A stretch of DNA of 64,000 nt from Drosophila miranda (GCF_003369915.1 NW_022881614.1:28279326-28343325); one strand, 5' to 3'. Positions 47,101 through 58,971 are shown, numbered from the stretch's first letter. A program made the numbers and translations. The notes: generated by a model from the sequence alone, not told the origin.

Positions 47101-48631
47101 GAATGCCAGCCAGTATTTTCACAATCTCCGCTATCTGCTGAAATGAGAACCCTAGTACTGTCATTGCCTGGGCAGTCTCGTTAAACTGATCGGCATCCGA
47201 GACCCGTTCGATGTCCGGGGCGCCACCCATGTTCAGGAACTGAAACTTGTCCTGGTGGTCTGTGGGAGAAGGATTCCATCAGATAAGTTTGTCCGAGCAG
47301 ATCAGATCGCAACACTTACCCAGCAACAATTCAGGGTACTTAGCCCGCGCCGCACACAGCTGATAGAAGATGTGATAGTTGCGCTCCCCCTGTGCCTGAT
47401 AGACCACCCGAGACTTCTCCAGGAGATAGGTGTGCACGGTGGCTCCCTGCAGGTACATAACACCCATCTGGTTCTTGAAGAGCAGCTTGGTGAACTTGCC
47501 AAAGCGCGAACTGTTGTCGTTTCGCGTGGTCTTCGCATTGCCAAAAGCCTCCATGATCGGCGAAGATGCCAGCACCTTCCGCTCCACCTGCGTTTCGGAC
47601 TCGGAGCCGCCGACGGCGGCGAAGTAGCGCATGGCGTACTTGGCGGAGACCGTCTTGCCTGCCCCCGACTCGCCGCTGACAATGATACTCAGGTTGCAGT
47701 TCTCCCGCTCTAGCTTCGTGTAGGCTTCCTCGGCCAGGGCAAAGATGTGCGGCTCCAGATCCCCCATGGATAGACCGCGATAGGCTCGGATTATACTGGG
47801 CCCATACAGGGGCATCTCCGCGTACGGATTGATAGCCAACAGTATGATGCCGCAGTAGGTGTAGATAATCTGGCGTTCGCAGAAGCGAACGCGCAGATTG
47901 TACAACACCCCGGGCTCATGCAGGTACGAGAGGGTTGTGAGATCATTTTGCCCAACCAGAATGGCCGGATTTCGCAGCGGGGGAAGGTTGCTTCCATCGG
48001 GCTTTAGTTTGAACTCCTTGAGGCTGCCCGATTCCGTGCAGATCTTCAGGAAGCTTGCTCCCTTGCGGTAGCTCTCCTCCAAGGTGGCACTCTCCCACAC
48101 CTGTTCCGCATGGGTCACCCAGATCTTGGCCCCCTGCGAAAAGAGAATGTAGACAACGTCAGTAAACATTGCATGGAAAATGTTCTTCATTATCAGCTAT
48201 CCTCCTGTATCACCTACATATGTACACCTGTGTATGTTTGTGTGCAATTATCGAGGCTTATCAGAGAGAGTCTGATTAGACCCGTGATTCATTCCCAAAT
48301 ATTTCTATTCGCTGCAGTCATTGACTGGATGACATCAATACCTGTCAATACCTGCCATGGAAAGGGCTAATAGAGAATGTAGGGCTTGTAGAATGAAGAA
48401 ATGTGAAAAACGAAAATGGCGCAAACACACGAGAGCACACACACACGCAAACAGTAGCAGAGCAGAATTCACGTTATGTATGCATTTTTATTAGCCCCCC
48501 ATTCTTTGGCACTATTGGCGTCCTAAAGCGATACCGACACCGACACCGCCGCAATTTGCCAACAATGCACTTGTAGGGCATCAATATAATGTGCGGAATA
48601 CCTTTGCATATAGCATCTCCTCGCTTGACAT
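41197..48631 (-). CDS. didum: Class V myosin heavy chain, intact
   Basis: Actin-based motor that carries vesicles and organelles in the cytoplasm. Coding exons: 48631-48602, 48133-47320, 47259-47021, 46959-46471, 46370-46277, 46212-45986, 45526-45413, 45350-44464, 44410-43881, 43816-43681, 43549-43452, 43342-43162, 43100-42564, 42424-42293, 42222-41694, 41627-41403, 41340-41197. They total 5406 bases, 1801 codons plus stop, all phases consistent, about the length I recall for fly myosin V. Motor: P-loop [17 protein letters not shown] switch I ([10 protein letters not shown]), [15 protein letters not shown] (switch II), actin-binding region. Six IQ-type repeats at about 45030-44630, coiled coil to about 42560, globular DIL cargo domain to the end. 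Start chosen from [10 protein letters not shown] and its splice donor. No stop or frameshift found, unlike neighbouring dpa. Confidence 0.95.
43355..43397 (+). other. G-rich tract in didum intron 11
   Basis: Plus strand has several G-runs of 5-12 separated by one to three bases (GAGGGGGGGTGGTGGGGGGAAG then twelve or so G, AAC, AGGGGG). It can form a G-quadruplex on the non-template strand; the didum transcript carries the C-rich complement. Confidence 0.6.
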
Positions 48632-48991
48632 GGTTCCGTTACGTTCTCCTCTGCACTAATCACTATCACTAATCCACAGCACTGATTTCGTGCATAAAAT
48701 CCCGTTAGCTTTATCAGACTGAAGCTGGCGATGCGCTGGATATGGATGATGTTTGTTCCTAGTGATTTCAATTGGATTCCAGTTCAAGCAAATACTTATA
48801 CTATTTGCACACGACGTTCAGATGGCCATTTTTCTGTTTGCTTTTAGGTATTTTAATTTTGCAGCCAAAAGTTAATTTTAAAATTTAGCGTAGTACTTTT
48901 TAAAAGAACGATAACCAAAATAAATAACAAAAACAAATATGTATTTGCCACCCGTCCCGTCTACTTTTGAATGTGTTGTTGTCAGTGGACT

Positions 48992-48999
48992 TATCGATA
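48992..48999. promoter_or_regulatory. DRE motif TATCGATA
   Basis: Exact TATCGATA, the palindromic DREF-binding element common at promoters of growth and replication genes in Drosophila. Lies about 360 bp upstream of the didum ATG and 780 bp upstream of dpa. Confidence 0.45.
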
Positions 49000-49664
49000 T
49001 AATTACTTAACCCAATTAACCGCCTATTTAAACAGGTGATCAACTTGAGTTAGACCGCGTTAAATAATACTGTTATTAAATCCATTATCTTTACTTAAAA
49101 TATTTATCACTTGAACTCCGCCAAAAATTCTTCAAGTTTCATCACTTCAATGGTTATTTGATTCAATATTTTAGTACTCCCTGATCGACAATGGGTTAAT
49201 CGTCCATGTTCGGAAATCATTTTCATAGATATTGATATTCGGTCTAATATTACTAACTAACTAGGACACTCAACCCTGAACACATAATTTTATCTGATGG
49301 ATTACAAAATTGGCTAATTTTAAGTACTCATTTTTTTTTGGATTGATCTACAAAAAATAAAAGCTGTCAATCGGATTTAGCTAAGGGTATGGACATTTTT
49401 ATACCCTGTTTCTCCTAATTAATGTTAAAATTCGGTTTTGCTAGCTGATTTGAATATATTATAATGACTTTTTTCATTTTACCTGTTATACTCATTCCTT
49501 ACATACATATATCTCGATCACAATACCTATTATTGGTCTCTATAAGAAGACCATAAACTGTGCAATTCCCTTGAGATATGACGTGAGATGATAAACATTT
49601 CAGGAATATACCATACGTACCACAATGTAATTTCTAACACTAAGCACAGCTGCATCTCTCAATT

Positions 49665-49674
49665 TTTCCCGCGC
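49665..49674 (+). promoter_or_regulatory. E2F-type site upstream of dpa
   Basis: TTTCCCGCGC, a full E2F consensus, 102 bp before the dpa start codon. Mcm genes are classical E2F targets, so the position is meaningful. It survives although the dpa coding region is broken. Confidence 0.6.
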
Positions 49675-49775
49675 TTTACTCGAGAAGAACCAGCGAGGCA
49701 TTGTACAAAAAATAATATTAGAAGCTCCAGTTAAGGTTTTTAAATAACAGAAAAAGCAAAGCGATTAAATCTAAA

Positions 49776-52734
49776 ATGTCAAGTCCCGCTCGATCTCCCA
49801 GTGTCGGATCTGGTACCCCAAAGCAAGGAGCGGGAGCTCGTACACCAACCAGAGGTAAAGAAAGCAGTCCAGTCCTGCCGACAAATATATAAATGATTGT
49901 TCCCGGCGATTGCAGGCATCGCAACGCAGGATGTGGACACGCCCATGCGAATGGGTCCTGGCCGTGCGGCCAGGCCATCGGACAATATTAGTTTGCCAAC
50001 CACATCGCCAGGAAATATAAGCTTGCCTGCAACGAGTCCGGCGCGGGGTCTCGGACTCAACATGAGTGAGATCGATCTGAGTTCACCTCTCAACTATGGC
50101 ACGCCCAGCTCCATGGGCTCCATTCGTACGCCCCGTTCGGGCATTCGCGGTACTCCGCTGCGTGCACGTCCTGATATTCGGACAGACAAGCGAACTCGTC
50201 AAGTGACCATTGGTGGCGGCTCTGGTGTGAGTAAAGATCTTCTACTTTGCAACTCTACTCTACGAATCCACCTCTATTACAGCTGGAACCAATTCCCGAA
50301 AAGGGCTCTGAGACTACAGATCCTGTTTCCGAGTCTTCGCAAGCTCCCCAGCTAGTGGTTTGGGGCACCAATGTAGTTGTTAGCCAGTGCAAGTCCAAGT
50401 TCAAGTCGTTCATTATGCGCTTTATTGATCCGACCGCTGAGCAGGATGATATCTCTGAGAACATAGATGTCAATCAGCCTCTGTATCTGCAAAAGCTCGA
50501 GGAGATTCACACATTGGAGGAGCCGTATCTGAATCTGAACAGTGCCCATCTGAAGCCCTTTGATCAGGACTTGTACGGCCAGTTGATCTGCTATCCTCAG
50601 GAGGTGATTCCCGGCTTCGACATGGCCATCAATGAGATGTTCTTCGAACGATATCCGGCCGCTTTGCTGGAGCACCAGATACAGGTGCGTCCCTTCAACG
50701 CCAACAAGACGCGCAATATGCGCTTCCTCAATCCCGAGGACATGGATCAACTGATCAGTATTTGCGGCATGGTAATCCGCTCCTCGAACATCATACCGGA
50801 AATGCGCGAAGCCTTCTTCAGCTGCAACATCTGCTCCTTCAGCACCACCGTCGAGGTGGATCGAGGTCGCATTTCGCAACCAACGTTGTGCACTAACTGC
50901 AACACCAATCACTGCTTCCGTCTCATCCATAACCGATCAGAGTTCACGGACAAGCAGCTCATCAAGCTGCAGGAATCGCCCGACGACATGGCCGCCGGCC
51001 AGACGCCCCACAACGTCCTTCTCTATGCCCACAACGATCTCGTCGACAAGGTTCAGCCCGGCGATCGTGTCACAGTAACAGGCATCTATCCGGCCACGCC
51101 CCTTAAAGGCAGTGGCCAGTAAGTGAATAGCGTGTACAAGACCCACGTCGATGTTGTGCATTTCCGTAAAGTAGATAATAAGCGTCTGTACGAGGAGGAA
51201 GAGGGGTACGTATGATCTTCCAAATGATTTTTAAACTATGTAACTATTTCTTCCCAAACTTCCAGGAAAGATCCCTTTTTCCCTCCTGAGCGCATTGAGC
51301 TGCTGCCGCTGTTGGCCAAGAAACCGGATATTTACGATCGCCTGGCCAGGGCCATCGCCCCTTCCATTTATGAGAATGACGACATCAAGAAGGGAGTCCT
51401 CCTGCAGCTTTTTGGTGGAACCAAGAAGAAACACTCGACCCTGGGACGCCAGAACTTTAGATCGGAAATCCACTTGCTGCTTTGCGGTGATCCAGGCACA
51501 TCAAAGTCTCAAATGCTTCAATACGTCTACAACCTAGTGCCGCGGTCGCAGTATACCTCCGGACGGGGTTCGTCGGCCGTCGGCTTAACCGCCTATGTGA
51601 CCAAGGATCCAGAGACACGCCAGCTGGTCCTGCAGACGTAAATATACTTTATTCTTTGTGGGCTTGGAAATATTTTCTAATGGATTACGAATGTTGTTGC
51701 AGGGGCGCTCTGGTACTGGCCGACAACGGTGTCTGTTGCATTGATGAGTTCGACAAAATGAACGATTCGACCCGCAGCGTTCTCCACGAGGTAATGGAGC
51801 AGCAGACGATGAGCATTGCCAAGGCAGGAATCATATGCCAGCTGAATGCACGCACCTCCATACTTGCAGCTGCCAATCCCGCCGAGTCGCAGTGGAACAA
51901 GCGCAAGAACATCATCGACAACGTTCAGTTGCCACACACCCTACTCTCGCGGTTCGATTTGATTTTCTTGGTTCTGGACCCACTGGATGAGATATTCGAC
52001 AAGCGTTTGGCCAGTCATTTGGTCTCGCTCTACTATGTGACCAGGCATGAGGAAGAGGATACCATGTTTGTAAGTACCTTTTTTTGGTTTTATTTTTCTG
52101 CAAATTTTGAGCTGTTTTTGTCGAAACTCTCAGGATATGAGTGTGCTGCGCGATTACACTGCCTATGCCCGCGAACATTTGTCCCCCACACTGTCGGACG
52201 AGGCCCAGCAGCGCCTGATCCAGGCCTACGTAGATATGCGCAAGGTTGGCGCTGGACGTGGCCAGATCTCGGCCTATCCCCGTCAATTTTAGAGCCTTAT
52301 ACGTTTGTCCGAAGCCCACGCCAATGTGCGGCTCAGAAACGAGGTTGAGTTGTTGGACGTCGAGGAGGCCTGGCGACTCCATCGCGAAGCCTTAAAGCAA
52401 TCTACAACAGATCCTCTGTCTGGAAAAATCGACGTGGGCATATTGACCACTGGTCTCTCTACGGCGGAGCGTAAGAAGCGCGCAGATCTGGTGGCAACCA
52501 TAAAGGAAAACTTGAAGAAGAAGGGCAAAGTGCCTACCGTTCCCTACCAAAAACTATTCAAGGAGATCAAGGAGGGCTCCCAAATTGTAAGCCATGGCAA
52601 ACCGCTTATTGTTTCTGCTATGATAATATTTTTCCTTTCAGTTAATCACGCGCGAACAGTTTGAGGATGCCCTGAAGAAAGTGCAGGATGAAGGCGCCAT
52701 TGTAATGGGTAAAAATACAATTCGCATTTGTTAA
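49776..52734 (+). pseudogene. dpa: Mcm4 replicative helicase subunit with two nonsense codons
   Basis: Mcm4 is one of the six subunits of the Mcm2-7 helicase that opens DNA at replication origins. Exons: 49776-49854, 49916-50226, 50283-51205, 51266-51637, 51703-52069, 52134-52586, 52642-52734; phases agree. Visible: Ser/Pro-rich N-terminus, zinc-binding Cys set (CNIC...CTNC near 50825-50905), Walker [10 protein letters not shown] (about 51487), Walker B CIDEFDK (about 51735), arginine finger LLSRFD (about 51945), C-terminal winged-helix region ending MGKNTIRIC. An in-frame TAA at 51120-51122 removes the AAA+ domain; a TAG at 52290-52292 (after CAA TTT) removes the C-terminus. Splice sites and frame are otherwise kept, so the loss is recent. 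An essential gene with two stops implies a working copy elsewhere. Confidence 0.93.
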
Positions 52735-52806
52735 TTTAATTTCGGCTAATGCCAATCACTCATTCATTCCCAGCATCATTACAAAATCATTTGAAAATAC
52801 AAATAA

Positions 52807-53894
52807 CGAGGGGGAACGTTGTGAGCTGCTGTGGACACCGCAACTCTACGGTTATACCCGATACTAAGTCAGTATGGCTCTCCTCCGGCAGACGCCGCTA
52901 ATATTAAACGACACGACAAAGAGTGCGTGCGAGAGAGACAGAAAATCAGTCTGAGCGTGACGTCGGGCGCTGCGTAGCCACTGCAAATTGATTTGTTCCT
53001 ATTGGCTATAAAAATGATCTGATCTGATACAGATTCAGCAATCTGATAGATATGGTCATTATCTATGATTCTGCGTTTTTAGTTTTCTCGAATGTGCAAT
53101 ATTGTGGATGCAACAGATTTTCGTCCTTTGTGTGGGTGGAAGGGGGTGGGGCGAAATTTTATAGTAAGATCTAACAGGAGTGCGGATACCAAATTTGGTT
53201 ACTCTAGCCTTAATAGTCTCTGAGATTTTTGAATGTCCCCAGATTTTCGTCCTTTGCGGGAGCGGAAGGGGGTGTGTCGAAATTTTGAAACAAACTCGTC
53301 TCGGTCCGATATATTAGGAGTGTGGATACCAAATTTGGTTGCTCTAGCTTTTGTAGTCTCTGAGATGTAGGCGCTAATGTTTTACTCTAAGCAAAGCCGC
53401 CTATGCTACGTGTGTGTTAGAGAGAGACAGGGCGAGAAAAAATGAAATTGTTTTCTTGATGCTGGCTATAATAATAATACGATCCAATTCAGATTCCGCA
53501 GTCTTAAAGATATGGTCATTCTCTACAATTCTACGTTTTTGGTTTTCTCATATCTTTAAAATTGTGGATGCCACAGATTTTCGTCCTTTGTGGGGGCGGA
53601 AGTGGGCGGGGCGAAGTTTTGAAATATTTTTGTAGCAGTGACATATCACAGAAGTCTGGATCCAAAACATCGTTGCTCTAGCTCTTATAGTCTTTGAGCA
53701 CTAGGCGCTGAAGGGGACGGACAGACGGACGGACGGACAGACAGACAGGGCTCAATCGACTCGGCTATTGATGCTGATCAAGCATATATATACTTTATGG
53801 GGTCGGAAACGATTCCTTCTGGACGTTACACACATCACCTTTTACCACAAATCTAATATACCCCAATACTCATTTTGAGTATCGGGTATAAAAA
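52807..53894 (-). mobile_element. ISY/DINE-1-type Helentron, full copy d
   Basis: About 1.09 kb, CGAGGGGGAACG to GGGTATAAAA, inserted 72 bp after the dpa stop codon. Carries a GA-rich stretch GTTAGAGAGAGACAGGGCGAG at about 53415 and a second GCGAGAGAGACAG near 52929, plus a short GTCY tract near 53718-53748. Confidence 0.88.
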
Positions 53895-54025
53895 TTACAA
53901 GAATTTAACGTTTCTTTGGCCAACAAAATACCGAACTGTGGGAAAAAATCCCAACTATATGCCCCGTTTGCACTATCTGTGCTGGAAAACGGGTCGTTTC
54001 CTCTTTCAGACTAGAATTGCGTCAA

Positions 54026-54039
54026 TATCGATATCGATA
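54026..54039. promoter_or_regulatory. Two overlapping DRE motifs
   Basis: TATCGATATCGATA, two overlapping exact DREF sites, about 125 bp upstream of the MIER1-like start codon and consistent with a housekeeping promoter. Confidence 0.6.
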
Positions 54040-54163
54040 GCAAATGCGCGGCATTGTAACTGGACTATCACAGTGTGACCAGAGGCTGCCAATGCAATGC
54101 CAAACAAGCAGCAGAGCAGAGGTAGCCAATTCAACAGAAAGGTAAAAGCCCCATACAGGTAGA

Positions 54164-56028
54164 ATGGAGTGTGGCAAATCGTCAGAACATTCGTCACATA
54201 GTGCCTCCGAGGCATCGGCGGACTCTGGGAGCTTGCTAAACAGCGATCTCACAATGGCGGGACGCGAACTTACACTAACGCCCACAAAGCGGGAACGACG
54301 CAAATCGCCAGGTACCAGCGTACAGGCTCCAATGTCGCCGACGTCCTCGCTGGCGGACACAACGTTCGAGCCCACCATTTACATGATGGTGAATGACTTT
54401 GACGATGAGGCCACATTGAACGAGGAAGAGGCGCTGGCCAATTTGGAGGCACACAATCCGGATGACGAGATTGCCACGCTCAGGGAGGAGAGCGAAATGC
54501 CCATTGAGGAGCTGCTGGCCAAATACAGTATGGCACCCTCGCCCACTGCCAGCAGCTCGAAGCGATCGAGTGGCGGCTCAAGGCGGCGACGAGCCACCAA
54601 GCGGCAGTACCAGGAGCTAGACACAGAAACTGCCCACGCATCCACATCCAGCGCCGCTGCAGCACAGCAGGACAAAGTCGATGATTTCCTTGAGCAGCCG
54701 CAGGATCCAGGTGTTGACCCTTCGGAAGAGAACACATCGTCTAGCTCTCAGCGAAATAAGAGTCCCATGGAGACAGATGAACCGCAGGCTATTTTACCGC
54801 CCGATGTCGCAAAAAAACAGCATCGCTCTCATTTACTGGATTTGTATCCAGATGAGTCCTTTGGAGCAAGTTCGCCCCTAATCGGACCCCTGGAAGAACT
54901 CGTAAGATGTAAGTATCGAGATTCGGCTGACGTCTAGTTGCTAGATTGAAGATTTCATTATGTAATATTAATTTCAGTCACGCCGCTTCAGGAGCTCTTC
55001 GAAGAAGTTGAAGCTGACGACGACGAAGAGTCGGATAACGAATCTGATGACGCGAGGAAGATTATCATGGTTGGAGCGGACTACCAAGCTGATATTCCCG
55101 ATGGTCTCTCACAGTATGGAGATATATTGCCGTACGAGAATGAAGATCTGTTAATATGGGAGCCGAGTCAAGTCTCAGAGCGGGAAGTAGAGGAATATCT
55201 GGCAAAGATCCAAGAGACCCGAGCCTTGCCACCGCTAGAAGAGGGAGTGGAAGTTGTGGCAACCGACGAGCAGCCCGTAGCTTTACCCGCCCCGTTAGCT
55301 CCGCCAAGAGTTCTGCCAGCGCCAAATGTTGCCAGCGACGGCGAGTCTCTGTCCGTGGTAAAGGACAACGAGCAGGCCCTGCATTTACTGGTCCAGTGTG
55401 GCTATGACTTCAATGAGGCCCTGCGGCGCAAACGATTGAATGTGCTGCCCCTGAGCGACACCATGAGCAGCTGGTCGGAGGAAGAGTGCCTCAAGTTTGA
55501 GGAGGGCATACATAAGTACGGCAAGGACTTTTATCAGATACGCCAGAACCAGGTAAAGGACTGCTCAACGTCTCCTAGCGACTAATTAGTGGGATGGTTG
55601 GCGTCTTTCAGGTGCGCACAAGAACCATGCGCGAACTGGTCCAGTTTTATTACCTGTGGAAGAAGAGCGAGCGCCGGGACCAGAGCTTTGCCCTGAATGA
55701 TACCATCGATCACATGGATGCATTCCTTAACGAAGCGGGTACTGGCAACGGAAACGGCAATGGCAATGGAAGCGAGAACGGGAACAGCAACGGCAGCTGC
55801 TCCCCACACAGCAGCAACGGGCCCAGCAATGGGGAGCACTCACTGGATAAAGATAGCACTACCACTTGCCCCCGAAAGCCCTCGACGAAGAGCTACTCCA
55901 TTATGACTGGAGGCCAGCCGGCGAGCGGTGCTGCTGGTACTGCAAGTAGCAAACGTGGAACGCCCGCACCCATGACCCTGGAAGACGAAGAAGATAATGA
56001 GAACGAAGAAAACCAGGTTACCATCTAA
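54164..56028 (+). CDS. Mier1: MIER1-like ELM2-SANT transcriptional corepressor, intact
   Basis: MIER proteins recruit histone deacetylase through an ELM2-SANT module in the nucleus. Exons 54164-54908, 54978-55552, 55612-56028, in phase, 578 codons. N-terminus with acidic EPTIYMMVNDFDDEATLNEEE (MIER signature, about residue 67-87), Ser-rich middle, ELM2 domain (IMVGADYQADIPDGL, about 300-360), then SANT (WSEEECLKFEEGIHKYGKDFYQI, continuing VRTRTMRELVQFYYLWKKS across intron 2), and an Asn/Gly-rich low-complexity tail near 55740-55830. The ATG at 54164 is the first in the long frame; an earlier ATG at about 54092 leads a short separate frame. Corresponds to fly CG1620 by domain order and neighbourhood. 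Confidence 0.88.
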
Positions 56029-57658
56029 GTGACATATGTACATACATATATAGACTTATGCGTGGAAAGTTCTAGGAAAAATCGGCAGCTACCATAGGTA
56101 CAGGCTCCGACATGAGCGCAGGCGCTTTCGTCTGGAACAGGCAGGGCAGGGAAAGGCGTAGTACTAAGCAAAAAGTAATCCATTACCGTACGGTTATGTA
56201 CATCCAGTACTTGTAGGATACAATATATACATATATTATTTCAGATTCTTAAATCGATATTTCTCATAACTATTAATGAATTTAAGAGTAATGTTAAGCG
56301 CATATGAATGTCTATTTGTTACAAGTCCTAATAGATTCCGGAGTCGAGTACTTATGGCTTATTATATATGTACGTATGTACTCGTATGTATACAATATTT
56401 GTATTTTCGCTCAATCCTTAAGTTTCGTTGAATGTGTCAATAAATGTAATCTAAATGTGTGTGAATCGTACGCTTATGTGTACGTCGATAGTTTGGATCG
56501 CAAACTGGTCGTGGAAATGGTCAATTACGGTATTAAATTGCATCCAGTGGTCAGACGTTGGAGGTGCTCTATTTCAGAAATAAAATGCTTCGAGGATCAA
56601 ATGTCAGCCTGAAACATAACCACAAAGCCAGAGAAAGAGAACGAACAAGCAACATCTGATAAATAAACCCAGTCGCCAATTGCCATGTTTGCTTCACTTG
56701 CATTTTCTCTAGCAGCTTAGCACGAAAAAAAGAGCCGAACCCCAAAACGTACGTACACACAGGCACAAGAGCGGGGAGCGAGGAGAGAACGGACGGACAG
56801 ACAGACAGACAACGGCAGCACCAATTGGAGATACTACTCGTCCCAGGGCCCAGGCTCACGATCGTGAAAACCGAAGATGGGGCTACATGGATGTACATTC
56901 TTGTGTGTGCGTATTCTCTCTTTTTCCGACAGCGCTCCGTAGCGTGAATATTTTACGTTCACTCCATCTCCATTTCCATGCAGTCCAGCCGACCGTAGTA
57001 AAATCCAGTTTTGATAAAAATAAACAAAGCGCAACAAGTACGCTACACTCCGCTGTGTAAGCATATACATATGTACGACAGCCCGAAAAGGACTTTGGAT
57101 CTGGGCGTGCTGCGCAACGTTGAGCCTAATCAGAGTGTCACCCCCTTTGCAGGACTCAGCAGTGTCCGATTGTATTGATTTGCATTGTTGTATTAGTTTT
57201 GCTGCAGACAGTTCAGTTGGAGGTGATTGGCTTTGGCTGGATGGGAGTGGACGGAGCAGAGCACATTGGATTCGATACGGCCCCACAGCAATGCATACGA
57301 CAGCGCAGAGTTAACAACCGTAAAGCGCACAAATACGAGCCGACAACGGCGTTGCCAGCTAGCCGCCGCGAGCTGCTAGCGGAAGCTTTACATCCGGACA
57401 ATATTGCTGATGCCAGTTTGCGGCAAAGCCTGTTGCTGTGCGCCCGTTGTGCCTGCGCTCTCTTCTCGGTTTTCTTTGGACTCGCCTTCGCCATTGCCAT
57501 TGCCTCGCATTGCCATCGCCTGAGAGCCAAAAGGCACGTAAACTGGTTGGACCGTACCCGTATTTTTCAGTTTTCAGTGCCGTTTCAGCGCTTGAGCTGC
57601 GTGCGTCGCTTTATTCGGACTCGTTGTTGTATGGTGTATGTTGTGTTGCGGCGGCACT
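56029..57658. other. Intergenic / UTR region
   Basis: 1.6 kb. The first 450 bp, up to AATAAA at 56439, is probably the 3' UTR of the MIER1-like gene. From about 57100 the sequence is GC-richer and likely holds the promoter and 5' UTR of the MADF-BESS gene. A small (GACG/GACA)n tract lies at 56790-56812. The longest frames here overlap each other and show no family motif, so no extra gene is called. Confidence 0.5.
56439..56444 (+). promoter_or_regulatory. Polyadenylation signal AATAAA
   Basis: AATAAA followed by a TGTGTGTG-rich downstream segment (56455-56464), the usual layout of a cleavage site; likely the 3' end of the MIER1-like transcript. Confidence 0.5.
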
Positions 57659-58971
57659 ATGGAGGTAGCCTACAACAATGCGTCATCATCTTCGGCCTCG
57701 CCGCCCGCGTTCTCTTCCTCCTTCGCCTTCACGAACACAGCCAAGCTGCCAATTGAGACGGTGAAGCGTCTCATTGCGGCTATCTCTCGCAGGCCCATGC
57801 TCTGGTTGCGAAACAACGTGAGTGGCCAAAAGCGCAGCGACATTACGCCAATTTGGTTTGAGGTTGGCCAGGATGTGAATTTGCCAGGTGAGCGAAGAGA
57901 CGGAGAGAGGTATCGCAATGTCAATGCCCAGATTCCTATATGGCTGTAGGTATGTACATACACACTCTTACATACTTATGCATATGTATGTATGCTCGTA
58001 TGTGGCTTGATGTTTGGTGCTGCCCACACAGACATGCAACTCTGTTTAATCACGATCGCCGTCGTTCCCTGCCCTTCCCCCTTTGATTCCATTCAGTGGT
58101 ATTAAAACTACCCCCTCTCTCTCGTTTTTCTTTAGCGGACATATGCCGGATCAAGTGGGGACATCTGAGGGACAACTTTCGGAAGGTATACATCCGAAAC
58201 AATCTCTCCAATGAAACGCCGTCGACCTGGCGCTTTTATAATGACATGCGGTTTATGGAGCACGCCATCCACGAGAACATCATGCGACAGACACGCAGCA
58301 GCTGTAAGAAGTACCCGCCAGGACACTGGACGGAGAACAACAATATACTGGACGAGAAATATGACGTACCCGCCGTGGCCACGGAGCCAATTTGTGAACT
58401 GAGCGATAGCTACGACTCGGACCTGCCCCAGCCAAGCTTCTCCGACATCAGTTCCTTTTTCGAGGACAGAGACTGCCTTCCAGCTGAGCCTCCGGACAGG
58501 AAGCGGATCAAACTGGAGCCCAGCCCCCCCGAGGAGGAGGATGACGACGACTTTGACGAGGATGCTGCCTCGGAGAACGTGGAGGAACGCACAAAGCGCA
58601 GCGAGACTATAAACACACCGGACCCAAGTCTCTTCACCATCGAAGTGCTGGACGACGATGAGGAGGAGCTGGAGTTGTCCAGCTCCAATGTCAAGTGCAC
58701 AACTAATGACACCTCCAACAATAGCCAGAAGACGGAGCCCGATGTGAAGCCGGCGCTATCACAGTCACCGACATCCAATTTGCCCTTTAAGTACATCAGC
58801 ATGGATGCAGCCACCAACACCGAGACCTCGCTGGCAGAGCTACAAGACGATGCCGATCGTATGTTTCTGCTCAGCCTGATGCCTTTCCTGCAGAAGCTGG
58901 ACGAGCGGCGGAAGCTACGTGTGCGCCAGAAGCTCCAGAATGTCCTCATTGAAGAGTTGGAGTTTGGCTAA
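57659..58971 (+). CDS. MADF-BESS domain transcription factor, intact
   Basis: Sequence-specific DNA-binding factor of the Adf-1/MADF family. Exons 57659-57887 and 58136-58971, phase 1 junction, 354 codons. MADF domain: IETVKRLIAAISRRPMLW (about residue 32-50), WFEVGQDV, then across the intron IKWGHLRDNFRKVYIRN and a Trp-rich end (TWRFYNDMRFMEHAI). Middle is acidic with an EEEDDDDFDED run and a basic patch RKRIKLEP. C-terminal BESS domain DRMFLLSLMPFLQKL (about 315-345) for protein interaction. Start chosen as the ATG giving MEVAYNN; an in-frame upstream ATG seven codons earlier is possible. Fully open. Likely the Muller C neighbour of CG1620 (CG1621 region), not verified. Confidence 0.85.

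Larger units (their letters stand above)
48632..49775. promoter_or_regulatory. Divergent intergenic region between didum and dpa
   Basis: 1.1 kb, AT-rich, no supportable ORF. It separates the two start codons on opposite strands and so holds both promoters. It includes a DRE-type palindrome and an E2F-type site listed separately. No repeat of the families seen elsewhere in the window lies here. Confidence 0.6.

Noticed and set aside
57175..57756. 193-codon ORF upstream of the MADF-BESS gene
   Set aside because: No motif, overlaps other frames and the start of the real gene in a different frame; better explained as 5' UTR.
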